Assembly (NCBI GenBank): GCA_910586045.1
Contig: CAJUIH010000040.1
Location: forward strand, 2,239-25,087
Direction of reading: 5' to 3'
Source: an uncultured Eubacterium sp.
GTDB taxonomy: Bacteria; Bacillota; Clostridia; Lachnospirales; Lachnospiraceae
DNA length: 22,849 nucleotides
How positions within the stretch are numbered: the first letter of the stretch is position 1; each line of letters starts with the position of its first letter. Of the stretch, positions 6,815 to 15,120 are shown in pieces. The notes under the pieces are model-generated. The model did no database searches and had not been told where the DNA came from. It worked only from the letters and a program-made list of their open reading frames with translations. A program made the translations under genes and the position numbers.

Positions 6815-8461
6815 CTATGCCCTTGCCAGACGCCCCATCAGCCGCAGCACAAGCCTGCCTCCCGGAAACATTTTCATCTCTTCCTTTGTCAGCGCCCGCA
6901 GGATCAGCAGCAGCGCAAAATAAATCAAAATGCCGCATACAATGGCAGCCGGTACCGTCACGTATTTATGCACCGTCACCTGGCTTAACCCAAATTCAAT
7001 TACCCAGCTAAAGGACGCCATAATCATAGCGCATACGGCCGGAAGCAGAAATGTCTTCATAAACTCCGGCGTCCATACGCCGCAGCGGACCAGCGCAAAC
7101 AAATCCAATAAAGTAGCGCTGATACTGAATACAGCCATAGCCGCGACTACTGCATAAATTTTTAAATCGGTATATTTTAACAATACGACGAGTGTGATTA
7201 AATGCAGGATCAAAGCGGCCGCGCTGTTGATCACCGGAAGGCGCAGTTTCCCGATTCCCTGCAAAATACCCATCGCAACGGTAGACAGCGAATAAAAGAT
7301 AATTGTAGTTCCGCCTGCAAGCAGCAGCCCGCTGGCTAACGGCTCGGTATCCTGAAATAAAAATTCCATAATCGGAGCCGACAACAGCATCAGCCCAAAG
7401 GAAAACGGAAACGCAATCAATACGCAAAAGCGGATCACAAGCTCCGTCTTTTTCTCCACATCCCCCTTATCCTTTTTGGCCCTGGCTGCCGCGATCCCAG
7501 GGATACAGGCGGCGCCGATCGCTGCGGCAACCGCGACCGGAAAATTCACAAGCGTTTTAAATTTTCCGGAAAAAATACCCCACCACGCCGAAATCTGCTC
7601 CGGCGACGCGGCGTCTTTCATCATATGCTTAAAAATGCCCTGTTCAGCCACGATATTGATATTGTATAACACACTGGCTCCAAGAATCGGCAGAACCGTA
7701 AGCAGCATAATGCGGAATAACTGCCTGGACGTTACTTTCCTTGCATGTTCTCTGCCCATCCTGCGCTTCGACGAACGGGAAAACGCCCGAAACAAAATAT
7801 ATAAAAATACAAGGGAAACCGCGGCGCCGACTGTCGTCCCAAGCGCGGCGCCCGCGGCACCGTAGGCTGCGCGGTAGCCGCTTTCATTTGCAAGCACTTT
7901 TCCGATCCGCATTCCGCCCGACGATAAAAAATATGCCGCAAGCACGCTGACCGCCGCGTTCACCAACTGTTCCAATACCTGGGAAACCGCGCTTGGAAAC
8001 ATATTTTCCATCCCCTGGAAAAAACCGCGGTAGATGCCGAGCAGCGCCGTAATCAACAGCGTAGGCGCCAGTACCCAAAGGGCGTACAGGCTCAACGGGG
8101 TATGAAAAATCGTTCCGGTTATATAACGCGCCCCAAAAAATACAAGCAGGCACGCTGCCGAGCCGACAGCCAGCGCAAAGCCCGTCGCACACTTTAATAC
8201 CTTATACGCGTTTTTTAATTCCCCTTTGGACCGGTAGCTGGATACCAGCTTAGAAACGGCCATCGGCAGGCTGTAGGAAGATATTAAGAGCATAATATTA
8301 TAAATATCAAACGCGCACCCATAATAATTATTTCCCTCATCCCCGATAATCGACGTCAGCGGGATCCGGTAAATCAACCCAATCAGCCTGCCTATAATCG
8401 CTGCAGACGCCAGTGTCCCTCCCTGCATTAAAAAGCTACGATTCTTATTCTTGTTTGCCAT
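6815..8461 (-). CDS. SpoVB/MurJ-like polysaccharide (lipid) flippase
   Basis: A 548-residue polytopic protein of the MOP superfamily with about 14 membrane helices. The N-terminus (SFLMQGGTLASAAIIGRLIGLIYRIPL) and GYFVSSYS-like loops typical of SpoVB proteins (LLISSYSLPMAVSKLVS) identify the putative polysaccharide biosynthesis/SpoVB branch. Members are thought to flip lipid-linked cell-wall or spore-cortex precursors. Clostridia usually carry several paralogs, so the specific substrate cannot be stated. The ATG at 8459-8461 has TGGAGAGTT directly upstream, better placed than the ATG at 8473. The DUF3048 lipoprotein gene ends 18 bases upstream, pointing to an envelope-related operon. Confidence 0.9.
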   Translation of the reverse strand: MANKNKNRSFLMQGGTLASAAIIGRLIGLIYRIPLTSIIGDEGNNYYGCAFDIYNIMLLISSYSLPMAVSKLVSSYRSKGELKNAYKVLKCATGFALAVGSAACLLVFFGARYITGTIFHTPLSLYALWVLAPTLLITALLGIYRGFFQGMENMFPSAVSQVLEQLVNAAVSVLAAYFLSSGGMRIGKVLANESGYRAAYGAAGAALGTTVGAAVSLVFLYILFRAFSRSSKRRMGREHARKVTSRQLFRIMLLTVLPILGASVLYNINIVAEQGIFKHMMKDAASPEQISAWWGIFSGKFKTLVNFPVAVAAAIGAACIPGIAAARAKKDKGDVEKKTELVIRFCVLIAFPFSFGLMLLSAPIMEFLFQDTEPLASGLLLAGGTTIIFYSLSTVAMGILQGIGKLRLPVINSAAALILHLITLVVLLKYTDLKIYAVVAAMAVFSISATLLDLFALVRCGVWTPEFMKTFLLPAVCAMIMASFSWVIEFGLSQVTVHKYVTVPAAIVCGILIYFALLLILRALTKEEMKMFPGGRLVLRLMGRLARA

Positions 8462-8479
8462 AACTCTCCACATTCCTGA

Positions 8480-9724
8480 TTATTGCAAATTCGACGCGTC
8501 TTCCAAAATACGCACGCGCTCCAGCGCAGACTGGTCTACGACACAGATCCACGTTTTTCCCTGGTTCAGCGTAATTTCTTTCCCGCTGCCGTCATAATAA
8601 CGGGCCGGGGAAAACGCGTCCGTGCATTCCCATGTGATTTCCTGCGCGGCTCCGTTTGTAAGATACCACCCACTGCCGCTCCCGGTCGTCTGGACTTCCA
8701 GATATCCGTTTTCATCCAGCACCCGCACGGTGGCATGCTGCAAAATAATATTTTTTACTGCAAGCTGGTTGCCGTCCGCCCCGTCAATCTGCCGCCCGCC
8801 ATACTGATAGCGGTAATATAGGCCATCTTTTTTCTCATATACGAAATACGGCTTGTTGACCAGATAGCCCGGCTGTACGGCGCCGGCTTTCCTGCTTGAC
8901 GCCCCTTTTAATTTTACCGGGCTGCCGTCTTCGGCAAACCGAAACGTCCCCTTGTAATCGGCCGCATGCTGTGTATCGTATTGCTTCAGCGCAATGCCCC
9001 GGGCAAGCCCTTCTCCGGTTGCGTAGGCGTTATGCGGCGCTTTTTTCGACTGGTCGCGGTAAATAACCGCCGCGTCGACCTCATATTCCATCCCGTTTAA
9101 ATCGTCGATCTGCCCGCTTTCCAAAAACCCCTGCGCATACGAAGCCTGTCCGTAATGCAGGTAAACCGCGTCAAAACCCATGGAATAATAGGCATAATAC
9201 AGCCTGCTGCTGCGCACGGAGCCAAGCTGCCTGATATGCTGATAGTCCTCAAAAATACCCATTAACCTCGTCAGCCCGCCTTCGACCGGCGCTTCATAAA
9301 TCACCTGCGCCTGGCCGATGCCAAACTGCGGCAGCGCCGACTCCGTATTGCCGATCATACAGGAAACCGGACGCTGCGCCGCCAGTTCCTGGTCGATCCA
9401 TTCCCCGGTCAGGAAGCTTTTCGCCTGCCCTTCATGCGTCTCTTCCTCAAAAACCGTATCTTCCGCTTTCGGATCCTGCGCGGCAGGTTCCGGATCCGTC
9501 AGCGTATCTTCCCATACCGTCTCCGGCTGCGGCGGTTTTGGAGCAGGCTCCGGTTCCGTTTTCTTTCCGCATCCGGAAAAACAAAGGCATAGGCACAGGC
9601 CAACCGCTGGAACGATCCCTGCTAAACCGCGTTTTCCATAGCCGCCAACACCTTTTTTTATTTGTACTGCGTTTCTTCGCATCCCGTTTCTTAACCCTGT
9701 GTTCCTTTTCCTGCGTATGTTCAT
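8480..9724 (-). CDS. DUF3048 domain lipoprotein (YerB-like)
   Basis: A 414-residue exported protein. A long, very basic n-region (residues 1-33) leads into a hydrophobic segment and a lipobox-like FSGC with the lipidated cysteine at 52, followed by a Pro/Glu/Asp-rich spacer to ~95. The rest matches DUF3048: RPVSCMIGNTESALPQFGIG, IYEAPVEGGLTRLMGIFED, IRQLGSVRSSRLYYAYY, and a C-terminal half ending in GKTWICVVD. The family, which includes YerB, has no established biochemical function and is predicted to act at the outer membrane face. AGCAGGAG lies about 7 bases before the ATG at 9722-9724. It probably shares a transcript with the flippase downstream. Confidence 0.9.
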   Translation of the reverse strand: MNIRRKRNTGLRNGMRRNAVQIKKGVGGYGKRGLAGIVPAVGLCLCLCFSGCGKKTEPEPAPKPPQPETVWEDTLTDPEPAAQDPKAEDTVFEEETHEGQAKSFLTGEWIDQELAAQRPVSCMIGNTESALPQFGIGQAQVIYEAPVEGGLTRLMGIFEDYQHIRQLGSVRSSRLYYAYYSMGFDAVYLHYGQASYAQGFLESGQIDDLNGMEYEVDAAVIYRDQSKKAPHNAYATGEGLARGIALKQYDTQHAADYKGTFRFAEDGSPVKLKGASSRKAGAVQPGYLVNKPYFVYEKKDGLYYRYQYGGRQIDGADGNQLAVKNIILQHATVRVLDENGYLEVQTTGSGSGWYLTNGAAQEITWECTDAFSPARYYDGSGKEITLNQGKTWICVVDQSALERVRILEDASNLQ

Positions 9725-9835
9725 CCATTTTCTCCTGCTTTTTGATTCCTGTGTGAGCGGGTGTTATTTGGTAAATTTTCATTTGCACGAGTATAGGTTA
9801 TCCAAAAAAACGAGTTTCATTCCTATTTATCCTAT

Positions 9836-10339
9836 CTATCCGTTTTCCCTTAAAATATGAAGGCCGTCTAAAATTGCGCGCTGCTGCTCTTCCATCAAAG
9901 CCGCGTCCTGCTCCTCGATATGGTCATAGCCAAGCAGGTGCAGCATACTGTGCACAATCAAAAAAGCATACTCACGCAATTCACTGTGCCCATAGTCGCG
10001 GGCCTGCTGTTTTACCCGCTGCATATTCAAAACCATATCCCCGAGCAATGCTTCCCCGGTATCCGGGTTGAAATTATCGCCGTCCATTTCGATCTGTGAA
10101 AAATCCCCCGCGGTATCGTACGCGATCATTGGAAAAGACAAAACGTCGGTTGCGCGGTCGATTGATCGAAATTCCCGGTTCACTTCCTGAATCCCATGAT
10201 CGTCCGTCAGTATTAGGTTTATTTCCGCTTCAAACGGAAAAGACTGCTGGTCCAGCGTATACAAGATCACGGTGCGCGCAACGGTTTCATAATCAAACGG
10301 TACGTCTGCTTTTATTTCTTCTTCCATCCGGATCGTCAT
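9836..10339 (-). CDS. ybeY: Endoribonuclease YbeY (rRNA maturation factor)
   Basis: YbeY is a zinc metalloprotein needed for 16S rRNA 3' end maturation and ribosome quality control. The 167-residue product contains the HxxxHLLGYDH zinc motif (H130, H134, H140), plus the conserved NREFRSIDRATDVLSFP segment and LLGDMVLNM. The ATG at 10337-10339 overlaps the TGA stop of the upstream HD-domain gene (ATGA), and GAGGAGG sits inside the end of that gene, so translation is coupled. The order phoH, HD membrane protein, ybeY is the conserved Firmicutes arrangement. Confidence 0.96.
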   Translation of the reverse strand: MTIRMEEEIKADVPFDYETVARTVILYTLDQQSFPFEAEINLILTDDHGIQEVNREFRSIDRATDVLSFPMIAYDTAGDFSQIEMDGDNFNPDTGEALLGDMVLNMQRVKQQARDYGHSELREYAFLIVHSMLHLLGYDHIEEQDAALMEEQQRAILDGLHILRENG

Positions 10340-11574
10340 AACAGCTCCTCCTCTTTTGCCAGAAATTCGCGAATTTTTAAAAACTGGTTCATGGACAGCC
10401 CGCTTTCGTCATAGATTCCGGTCGCAGACTTTTCGTTCAGCGCCTGGTAAATCACGATATCCCGGTTCCAGGAACTGGACAGCGTAGACTGGTCTAGCAT
10501 CTCAAACCTGGTCACAAGCATGTCCGCAATATGTACAATCGCCGATTCCACTGTGGAAATGGGACGTATCATCCCATTGTATTCGCTTAAAATCGCGACG
10601 ACCGCCCTTGGAAAACAATTATTCTGCGCAATCCGGACCCCGTTTTCGATCTGCGGGCCGCCGTCAAACTTACCAAGCCGGTAATAAAATCCTCCAACCG
10701 CGGCCAGCTTTGCATCCGCCCCGATATTGACCGCGCAGTGCGCCGCCACCCTGGATACGCGTACCGCATGGCTGTAATCCGCCTGGGAATATTTTTTCAT
10801 CTCCCGTACCAGATGGAAACTCTGGTCCACAATCGTGTTGAGCGAAATCTCGTCATAGTTTTCATATGAATAGCTCATGCTGTCGTACAAAAAATGCATG
10901 CCGATCACACTGATCATGCCGCTGATCAAACAAACCACAACAAACCAGGCCGTTGGCGTACCGGATTCCAGATAGCGAAACAGCAAAGGGACAGCCGCGC
11001 TTAACGCAAGGGTGATCAGTTCGGTCTGCCTGCGGTATTGCTTCTGATCGTATACCGCGGTCATCATAACGCCCAAAAATGTCATCATCAAATAGCAGGA
11101 CATGACGTATACAGAAGCCTGCAGGCCGAGTGCGAGCTGCACATTAAAAAACAGTACAACGACCAGCGCACGTTCTTTGCCTATCCCCGCGGACAGCAAG
11201 AACGCGATCGCAAAAACCGGAGCCGTATAATGCGGGCAAAAGGAAACGAGCAGCAGCGCCGCCGCGCTGACCGCAAAACAGTTGCACATCTGCTGGTAAT
11301 CCTCCGCGCAGTCCGGTTCCCCTTTCTGATGCAGCCGCAAACTTTCCAGATAACATACGAGGATACCCGCATACAGGATATCCACAAACACAAGCGCCAG
11401 CACATCCCCCAGGGAGCGCCGGTGTACCATTCCCATTAACACGCCGGATAACACGGCCAAGGCAGCCAGCAACGCAAGCCTTAACACCCGCTTTTTGATA
11501 AACCGTTCCTCCAATAAATCCTGTTCCAGCATTTTATCTTCTGTTGGTTCCGCTTTCATCCAACTTTCTTCCAT
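10336..11574 (-). CDS. Membrane protein with degenerate PgpH-like HD domain
   Basis: A 412-residue protein in the position normally held by PgpH, the 7TM-HD c-di-AMP phosphodiesterase. After a ~28-residue acidic N-terminus there are about six to seven membrane helices (~30-230), but the large extracytoplasmic domain of PgpH is absent. Residues ~250-410 follow the PgpH HD domain: DYSHAVRVSRVAAHCAVNIG keeps the first His (H269), but the canonical YYHDIGK is YYRLGK (Tyr298-Arg299 in place of HD), the later HH is Glu331-Tyr332, and the final Asp (D351) remains. Metal binding and catalysis are therefore unlikely; a regulatory or ligand-sensing role is inference. The start is unsure: ATG 11574 has its AAGGAG ~18 bases away, and ATG 11559 (MKAEP) has GGAAG at 8 bases. 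Confidence 0.8.
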   Translation of the reverse strand: MEESWMKAEPTEDKMLEQDLLEERFIKKRVLRLALLAALAVLSGVLMGMVHRRSLGDVLALVFVDILYAGILVCYLESLRLHQKGEPDCAEDYQQMCNCFAVSAAALLLVSFCPHYTAPVFAIAFLLSAGIGKERALVVVLFFNVQLALGLQASVYVMSCYLMMTFLGVMMTAVYDQKQYRRQTELITLALSAAVPLLFRYLESGTPTAWFVVVCLISGMISVIGMHFLYDSMSYSYENYDEISLNTIVDQSFHLVREMKKYSQADYSHAVRVSRVAAHCAVNIGADAKLAAVGGFYYRLGKFDGGPQIENGVRIAQNNCFPRAVVAILSEYNGMIRPISTVESAIVHIADMLVTRFEMLDQSTLSSSWNRDIVIYQALNEKSATGIYDESGLSMNQFLKIREFLAKEEELL

Positions 11575-11613
11575 ACTGACTTTTTCACACTTCTCCTTCC
11601 GTCGTTCCTAAAC

Positions 11614-11647
11614 GACCGCACCGAAAAGCCTGTGCTTTGGGGCGGTC
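11614..11647 (-). other. Hairpin in the phoH/HD-protein intergenic region
   Basis: In the 123-base gap, GACCGC and GCGGTC close a 34-base hairpin with an inner AAAGC/GCTTT pairing around an ACAG loop. On the minus strand it is followed by GTTTAGG rather than a run of T, so it is not a convincing intrinsic terminator. It could be an RNA-processing or stability element between the two cistrons. Confidence 0.45.
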
Positions 11648-11697
11648 TTTCCATTCTGGTACTTTCGTTTCCTATGCATATTCTACAGCCGCACCGC

Positions 11698-12753
11698 TTA
11701 ACGGTTCTGCCTGCGGTATCCGGCTTGTCCGCCGCGCTGCCGTCCCGCTGCCTGCTTTACATATTCCAGCCGCTTTTCCTGTTTTAACTGTTTTTTCTCA
11801 TACACCTCATACGCGTTTACAATCTTCTGCACAAGCGGATGGCGCACGACATCCTTGCTGGTCAGCTCGCAAACCGCGATCTCGTCAATGGATTCCAGCA
11901 CTTTTAACGCTACATCCATCCCGGACTTTGCATCCGGCGGCAGGTCTTTTTGCGTCGCGTCACCGGTGACAACGACCTTGGAGCCAAACCCGATGCGCGT
12001 TAAAAACATCTTCATCTGCGCCGGCGTAGTGTTCTGCGCCTCGTCCAGGATAATAAACGAATGGTCCAGCGTACGCCCTCGCATATAAGCAAGCGGCGCC
12101 ACCTCAATCAACCCCTTTTCCATATTCCGCTGGAACGCGTCCGCCCCCATAATCTGGTGCAGCGCATCATAAAGCGGCCGCAGGTACGGGTCGACCTTGC
12201 TTTGCAGGTCGCCCGGCAAAAACCCCAGCTTTTCCCCTGCCTCAATCGCCGGACGCGTTAAAATAATCCGCTCCACCTCTTCTTTTTTAAAGGCGGTAAT
12301 CGCCATCGCCATCGCAAGGTACGTTTTTCCGGTACCCGCCGGCCCTGTTCCAAAAACGATCATCCGGCTTTGGATCGCGTCCACGTACTGCTTTTGCCCC
12401 AGTGTCTTTGGATGGATCGGCTTGCCGTTTGCCGTATAGCCGATACAGGATTCGTCTATCTGCGCAAGCGTAACCTCCTCCTCGCTGAATACAAGCGCAA
12501 TCGCGTAATCTACGTTCTGCTCCGTAATCTCATTGCCCTTCCCGGACAGTTCCAAAAGCTGCGCAAACACGCTTTGCGCCCCCGCAGCCTTTTTCGCGTC
12601 GCCTAAAATCTTTACCTGCCCTTCACGGCAAATCACCGTCACCTGAAACGCACGTTCAATCTTTTTTAGATACGCGTCAAACTGTCCAAATACATTGGTC
12701 ATATGCCCGGCCGGCAGTTCCATTGTGATTTCATTCAGACCCATCTGCTGCAT
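11698..12753 (-). CDS. phoH: PhoH family ATPase
   Basis: A 351-residue PhoH-like P-loop ATPase, homologous to the helicase core of superfamily 1 and often linked to RNA metabolism by its neighbourhood with ybeY. It has Walker A GPAGTGKT at 137-144, LTRPAIEAGEKLGFLPG, Walker B ILDEAQN (D237, E238), and VVTGDATQKDLP as the sensor motif. An N-terminal KH-like part precedes the ATPase, and the last ~30 residues are a basic Arg/Gln/Gly-rich tail. The ATG at 12751-12753 has GAGGAAGGGA immediately upstream and overlaps yqfD by 23 bases; a second ATG at 12744 is also possible, and the frame extends further upstream with no site. Confidence 0.95.
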   Translation of the reverse strand: MQQMGLNEITMELPAGHMTNVFGQFDAYLKKIERAFQVTVICREGQVKILGDAKKAAGAQSVFAQLLELSGKGNEITEQNVDYAIALVFSEEEVTLAQIDESCIGYTANGKPIHPKTLGQKQYVDAIQSRMIVFGTGPAGTGKTYLAMAMAITAFKKEEVERIILTRPAIEAGEKLGFLPGDLQSKVDPYLRPLYDALHQIMGADAFQRNMEKGLIEVAPLAYMRGRTLDHSFIILDEAQNTTPAQMKMFLTRIGFGSKVVVTGDATQKDLPPDAKSGMDVALKVLESIDEIAVCELTSKDVVRHPLVQKIVNAYEVYEKKQLKQEKRLEYVKQAAGRQRGGQAGYRRQNR

Positions 12754-14011
12754 TCCCTTCCTCGTCCGTACCCGGATCAAGCGAATGTTCGGTGCTTGCC
12801 GCATACTGAAATGTATTTTCCAGCGCCGTAATACTGCCGGATACGGTATATTTATTTTTGCCTGCTTTTATCATAACATTTTTTTCTAAAATGAGAACAC
12901 CCTTTTGCGTTAATTTTTCCAAAAATTCCGTTAAATTCCGTGCAGCCCGCTCTTTTGCCTCCTGTTTGGTATAAACTGCCTGTCTCGTTTCGTATTCTTC
13001 AAACGTCCGCTTAACAATAGAAACCGGCAGATAAAAGGAATCAAATAAATGGAGCTGGTTTTTTGTCTCCAGCACGGTATACTGCGTATAGCCTGGTTTC
13101 TTCCAGGGAATCTGAAAAAAAGCCTCCCCAAACGCCACCCCATAACGGTTTTGGACACGCCCGCTGTAAACGCGCTGTTCATATTTGGCCGAAAAACTGT
13201 CCTTATACTGGTATTTTGTACGGATTTTTATATCCGCATCCGCCGTGCAGTACTGATAACCGGTAACGGTCTGGCTGTCGTCGTAGATCGGCAGCAGCCC
13301 GGAAACAAGCACATCCCCCTTTTTTACCGTATCCCCTTTTTGTACAAGCGGGGTTCCTTTTCGGACATAAATACTTTCCACTGTTCCGCCGTGTACCGCT
13401 AACAGGTCATAACCGCTTTGCTCCTGGTCCTTTAAATCATCCGGCAGGGCGGCTTTTGCCTGATCCGCGGCTACAATCAGGTTTTCCTGGATATCGACCG
13501 TAAGCGTCGTCCCCTCTCGTTTCACAGACGTCCAGATCACATTTTTAAAGCTGCTTCTAATTTCCTCTTCTAATTTTGTGCAGTCCACATTAGAAATATA
13601 AGTGCCGTAGGAACTGTGATTTTCTTCCAAAAACTTGAGCAGGCTGTCGTCGGTCACACTGTCGTTTCCGTTGATATTGATTTTCCAAATAAAACGGGAC
13701 AGCGCAAACAGCACAAGCATGCAGCCGAAAATACCGGCAAACAGTATTTTGCGCCTGCGGTAACGAAAAAAGAAAAACGGCAGCCCGCTTTTTTTTCGGA
13801 TCCGGACACGGGTGCCGGACTTTTTGAGCAAGGGCTTCAGGCAGCGGAAACCTTGCAGCGAGATTTTAAAATCATACGCATCCCCCTGCCTGCGCAGGTC
13901 CCATACCAGGATGTCATGGTTGCTGCACAAATTAAAAAACCGTTCGGGTGCATAGCCCCATAACGTGACCTCCACATAACCGCGAAAATATTTGATCAGA
14001 CGCAACAGCAT
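12731..14011 (-). CDS. yqfD: Sporulation protein YqfD
   Basis: A 426-residue protein. A ~85-residue cytoplasmic part starting MLLRLIKYFRGYVEVTLWG and ending in a very basic stretch (RIRKKSG, RYRRRKIL) is followed by one membrane helix (~88-109) and a large extracytoplasmic domain with ININGNDSVTDDSLLKFLEE, DIQENL and a GTLVQKGDTVKKGDVLVSG-like turn (here VRKGTPLVQKGDTVKKGDVL). This is the YqfD architecture. In Bacillus subtilis the yqfC-yqfD pair belongs to the mother-cell sigma-E regulon. GAGGTGTAAT precedes the ATG. It lies 8 bases after yqfC and overlaps phoH, so all three are probably one operon. Confidence 0.93.
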   Translation of the reverse strand: MLLRLIKYFRGYVEVTLWGYAPERFFNLCSNHDILVWDLRRQGDAYDFKISLQGFRCLKPLLKKSGTRVRIRKKSGLPFFFFRYRRRKILFAGIFGCMLVLFALSRFIWKININGNDSVTDDSLLKFLEENHSSYGTYISNVDCTKLEEEIRSSFKNVIWTSVKREGTTLTVDIQENLIVAADQAKAALPDDLKDQEQSGYDLLAVHGGTVESIYVRKGTPLVQKGDTVKKGDVLVSGLLPIYDDSQTVTGYQYCTADADIKIRTKYQYKDSFSAKYEQRVYSGRVQNRYGVAFGEAFFQIPWKKPGYTQYTVLETKNQLHLFDSFYLPVSIVKRTFEEYETRQAVYTKQEAKERAARNLTEFLEKLTQKGVLILEKNVMIKAGKNKYTVSGSITALENTFQYAASTEHSLDPGTDEEGNAADGSE

Positions 14012-14019
14012 ATTACACC

Positions 14020-14307
14020 TCAGTTTTCATATAAAATCTGTTCAATCAGGCCTTTGATTTTCATTTCCTCATTGGTGTAATATTCCACTTCCAGCCGCTT
14101 GCCGACGATCAATACCCGGCAGTCTTTTGCCTGTATGCGGATATGGTCGTCTTTGTATTCCAAAATGCCCCGATAATTTTCGATCAGCAATTCATTTTGT
14201 CCGGTAACAGATACCAGCACACATCCATAGGCTAAGTCCTGCGGCAGGTCTAACGCCCTTACGACACTGTTTTTCAGATCGTTAGGCAGACGGTTTCGTT
14301 TTTTCAT
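14020..14307 (-). CDS. yqfC: Sporulation protein YqfC
   Basis: A 95-residue protein with the YqfC pattern: a basic N-terminus (MKKRNRLPNDLKNSVVRAL), LDLPQDLAYGCVLVSVTGQNEL, then NYRGILEYKDDHIRI and CRVLIVGKRLEV. The fold resembles the YabP/YqfC family of small mother-cell sporulation proteins. Function beyond sporulation is unknown. It is directly upstream of yqfD. The ribosome binding site is weak (GAGAG about 6 bases before the ATG). A sigma-E-like promoter lies at 14340-14368. Confidence 0.92.
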   Translation of the reverse strand: MKKRNRLPNDLKNSVVRALDLPQDLAYGCVLVSVTGQNELLIENYRGILEYKDDHIRIQAKDCRVLIVGKRLEVEYYTNEEMKIKGLIEQILYEN

Positions 14308-14339
14308 AACGGCTCTCTGGCTTATGCGGTATTGATACT

Positions 14340-14368
14340 ATTGTATGCGCGCCGCGGGGGCGGTATGA
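14340..14368 (-). promoter_or_regulatory. Candidate sigma-E-type promoter of the yqfC-yqfD-phoH operon
   Basis: On the minus strand, TCATACC (14362-14368) and CATACAAT (14340-14347) are separated by 14 bases. The Bacillus sigma-E consensus is roughly KMATATT, 13-15 bases, CATACAHT; the -10 box matches exactly and the -35 box matches five of seven. The predicted start lies about 25 bases before the yqfC ATG. The known sigma-E control of yqfCD in B. subtilis makes this credible. Confidence 0.6.
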
Positions 14369-14393
14369 ATATCCTTTCGAATTGCCATTTCTT

Positions 14394-14882
14394 TTAATAC
14401 CCGTACGTACCGTCCAGCGATTCATCATGCGCAATCCACGCATCCACCTGAATCGTACGGTATTTTTCATCCGTATCCCGGATATAGACGGTCTTGATCC
14501 CCGCATTGATAATCAGGCGCTTGCACATAGCGCAGCTATTGGAATTTTGGATATACGCCCCGGTATCCGCTTCGCGCCCGGATAAATACATCGAGGCGCC
14601 GATCATTTTTTCCCGTTCGGCGCTGATAATCGCGTTTGCCTCTGCATGTACGCTGCGGCATAGTTCATACCGCTCCCCGCGCGGGATATTCATTTTTTTG
14701 CGCAGGCAATAGCCCAGATCCGTACAGTTTTTGCGTCCCCTCGGGGCGCCGACATAACCGGTGGAAATCACCTCGTCATTTTTTACTATGACCGCGCCGT
14801 AATGCCTGCGCAGGCAGGTACACCGCTTGGACACCACGTCCGCCAGATCCAAATAATAGTTGATTTTATCACGTCTTGCCAT
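14394..14882 (-). CDS. Deoxycytidylate (dCMP) deaminase family protein (ComEB-like)
   Basis: A 162-residue zinc-dependent cytidine/deoxycytidylate deaminase. It carries the catalytic HAE (H79, E81 in RSVHAEANAI) and the zinc cysteines C117 and C120 (SCAMCKR), with LRRHYGAVIVKNDEVISTGYVGAPRG forming the nucleotide-contact strand and loop. The usual PCxxC is SCAMC here, with Ser in place of Pro. The likely reaction is dCMP to dUMP, feeding thymidylate synthesis; ComEB-type proteins belong to the same family. AAGGAG lies 10 bases before the ATG. The downstream gene, yqfC, has its own sporulation-type promoter, so this enzyme is probably a separate unit. Confidence 0.9.
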   Translation of the reverse strand: MARRDKINYYLDLADVVSKRCTCLRRHYGAVIVKNDEVISTGYVGAPRGRKNCTDLGYCLRKKMNIPRGERYELCRSVHAEANAIISAEREKMIGASMYLSGREADTGAYIQNSNSCAMCKRLIINAGIKTVYIRDTDEKYRTIQVDAWIAHDESLDGTYGY

Positions 14883-14918
14883 AAGCTGGCCGCTCCTTTC
14901 CGTAACTCATGAAATCCG

Positions 14919-14954
14919 TGCACGCACCCATCCGCCAAACGGCCTGTGCGCGCA
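14919..14954. repeat. GC-rich hairpin next to the MITE-like element
   Basis: TGCACGCAC (14919-14927) and GTGCGCGCA (14946-14954) pair with one mismatch, with a nested CCG/CGG. It directly abuts the palindromic element that begins at 14955 and lies in the leader of the deaminase gene. No T-tract follows on either strand. Confidence 0.4.
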
Positions 14955-15120
14955 GCTAAGGAACTGTTCCAAAATCACTTACCATATTCCTTGTCTTTTT
15001 CTCCGAGAGCACCACTCAAAAATCAGTTACATAGCCCGCTATGCGCCTGATTTTTGAGTGGTGCTCTCGAAGAAAAATCCTGCGGACTATCGGTAAGTTA
15101 TTTCGGGACAGTTCCTTAGC
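14955..15120. mobile_element. MITE-like palindromic element
   Basis: A 166-base nearly perfect palindrome without coding capacity. The ends GCTAAGGAACTG and CAGTTCCTTAGC are perfect inverted copies, the next 17 bases match at 14 positions (ending ACTTACC/GGTAAGT), and the inner arms around GAGAGCACCACTCAAAAATCAG match at about 30 of 31 positions. The central loop holds a small CATAGC/GCTATG hairpin. If the element targets TA, the duplicated TA lies inside the CTAAGG/CCTTAG ends. The right end forms the stop codon of the FUSC-HAD gene. I do not recognise the parent transposase family. Confidence 0.75.

Noticed and set aside
9725..9835. Possible promoter or terminator between ybeY and the DUF3048 gene
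   Set aside because: A TATACT and a run of seven T are present on the minus strand, but no -35 at proper spacing and no hairpin were found.
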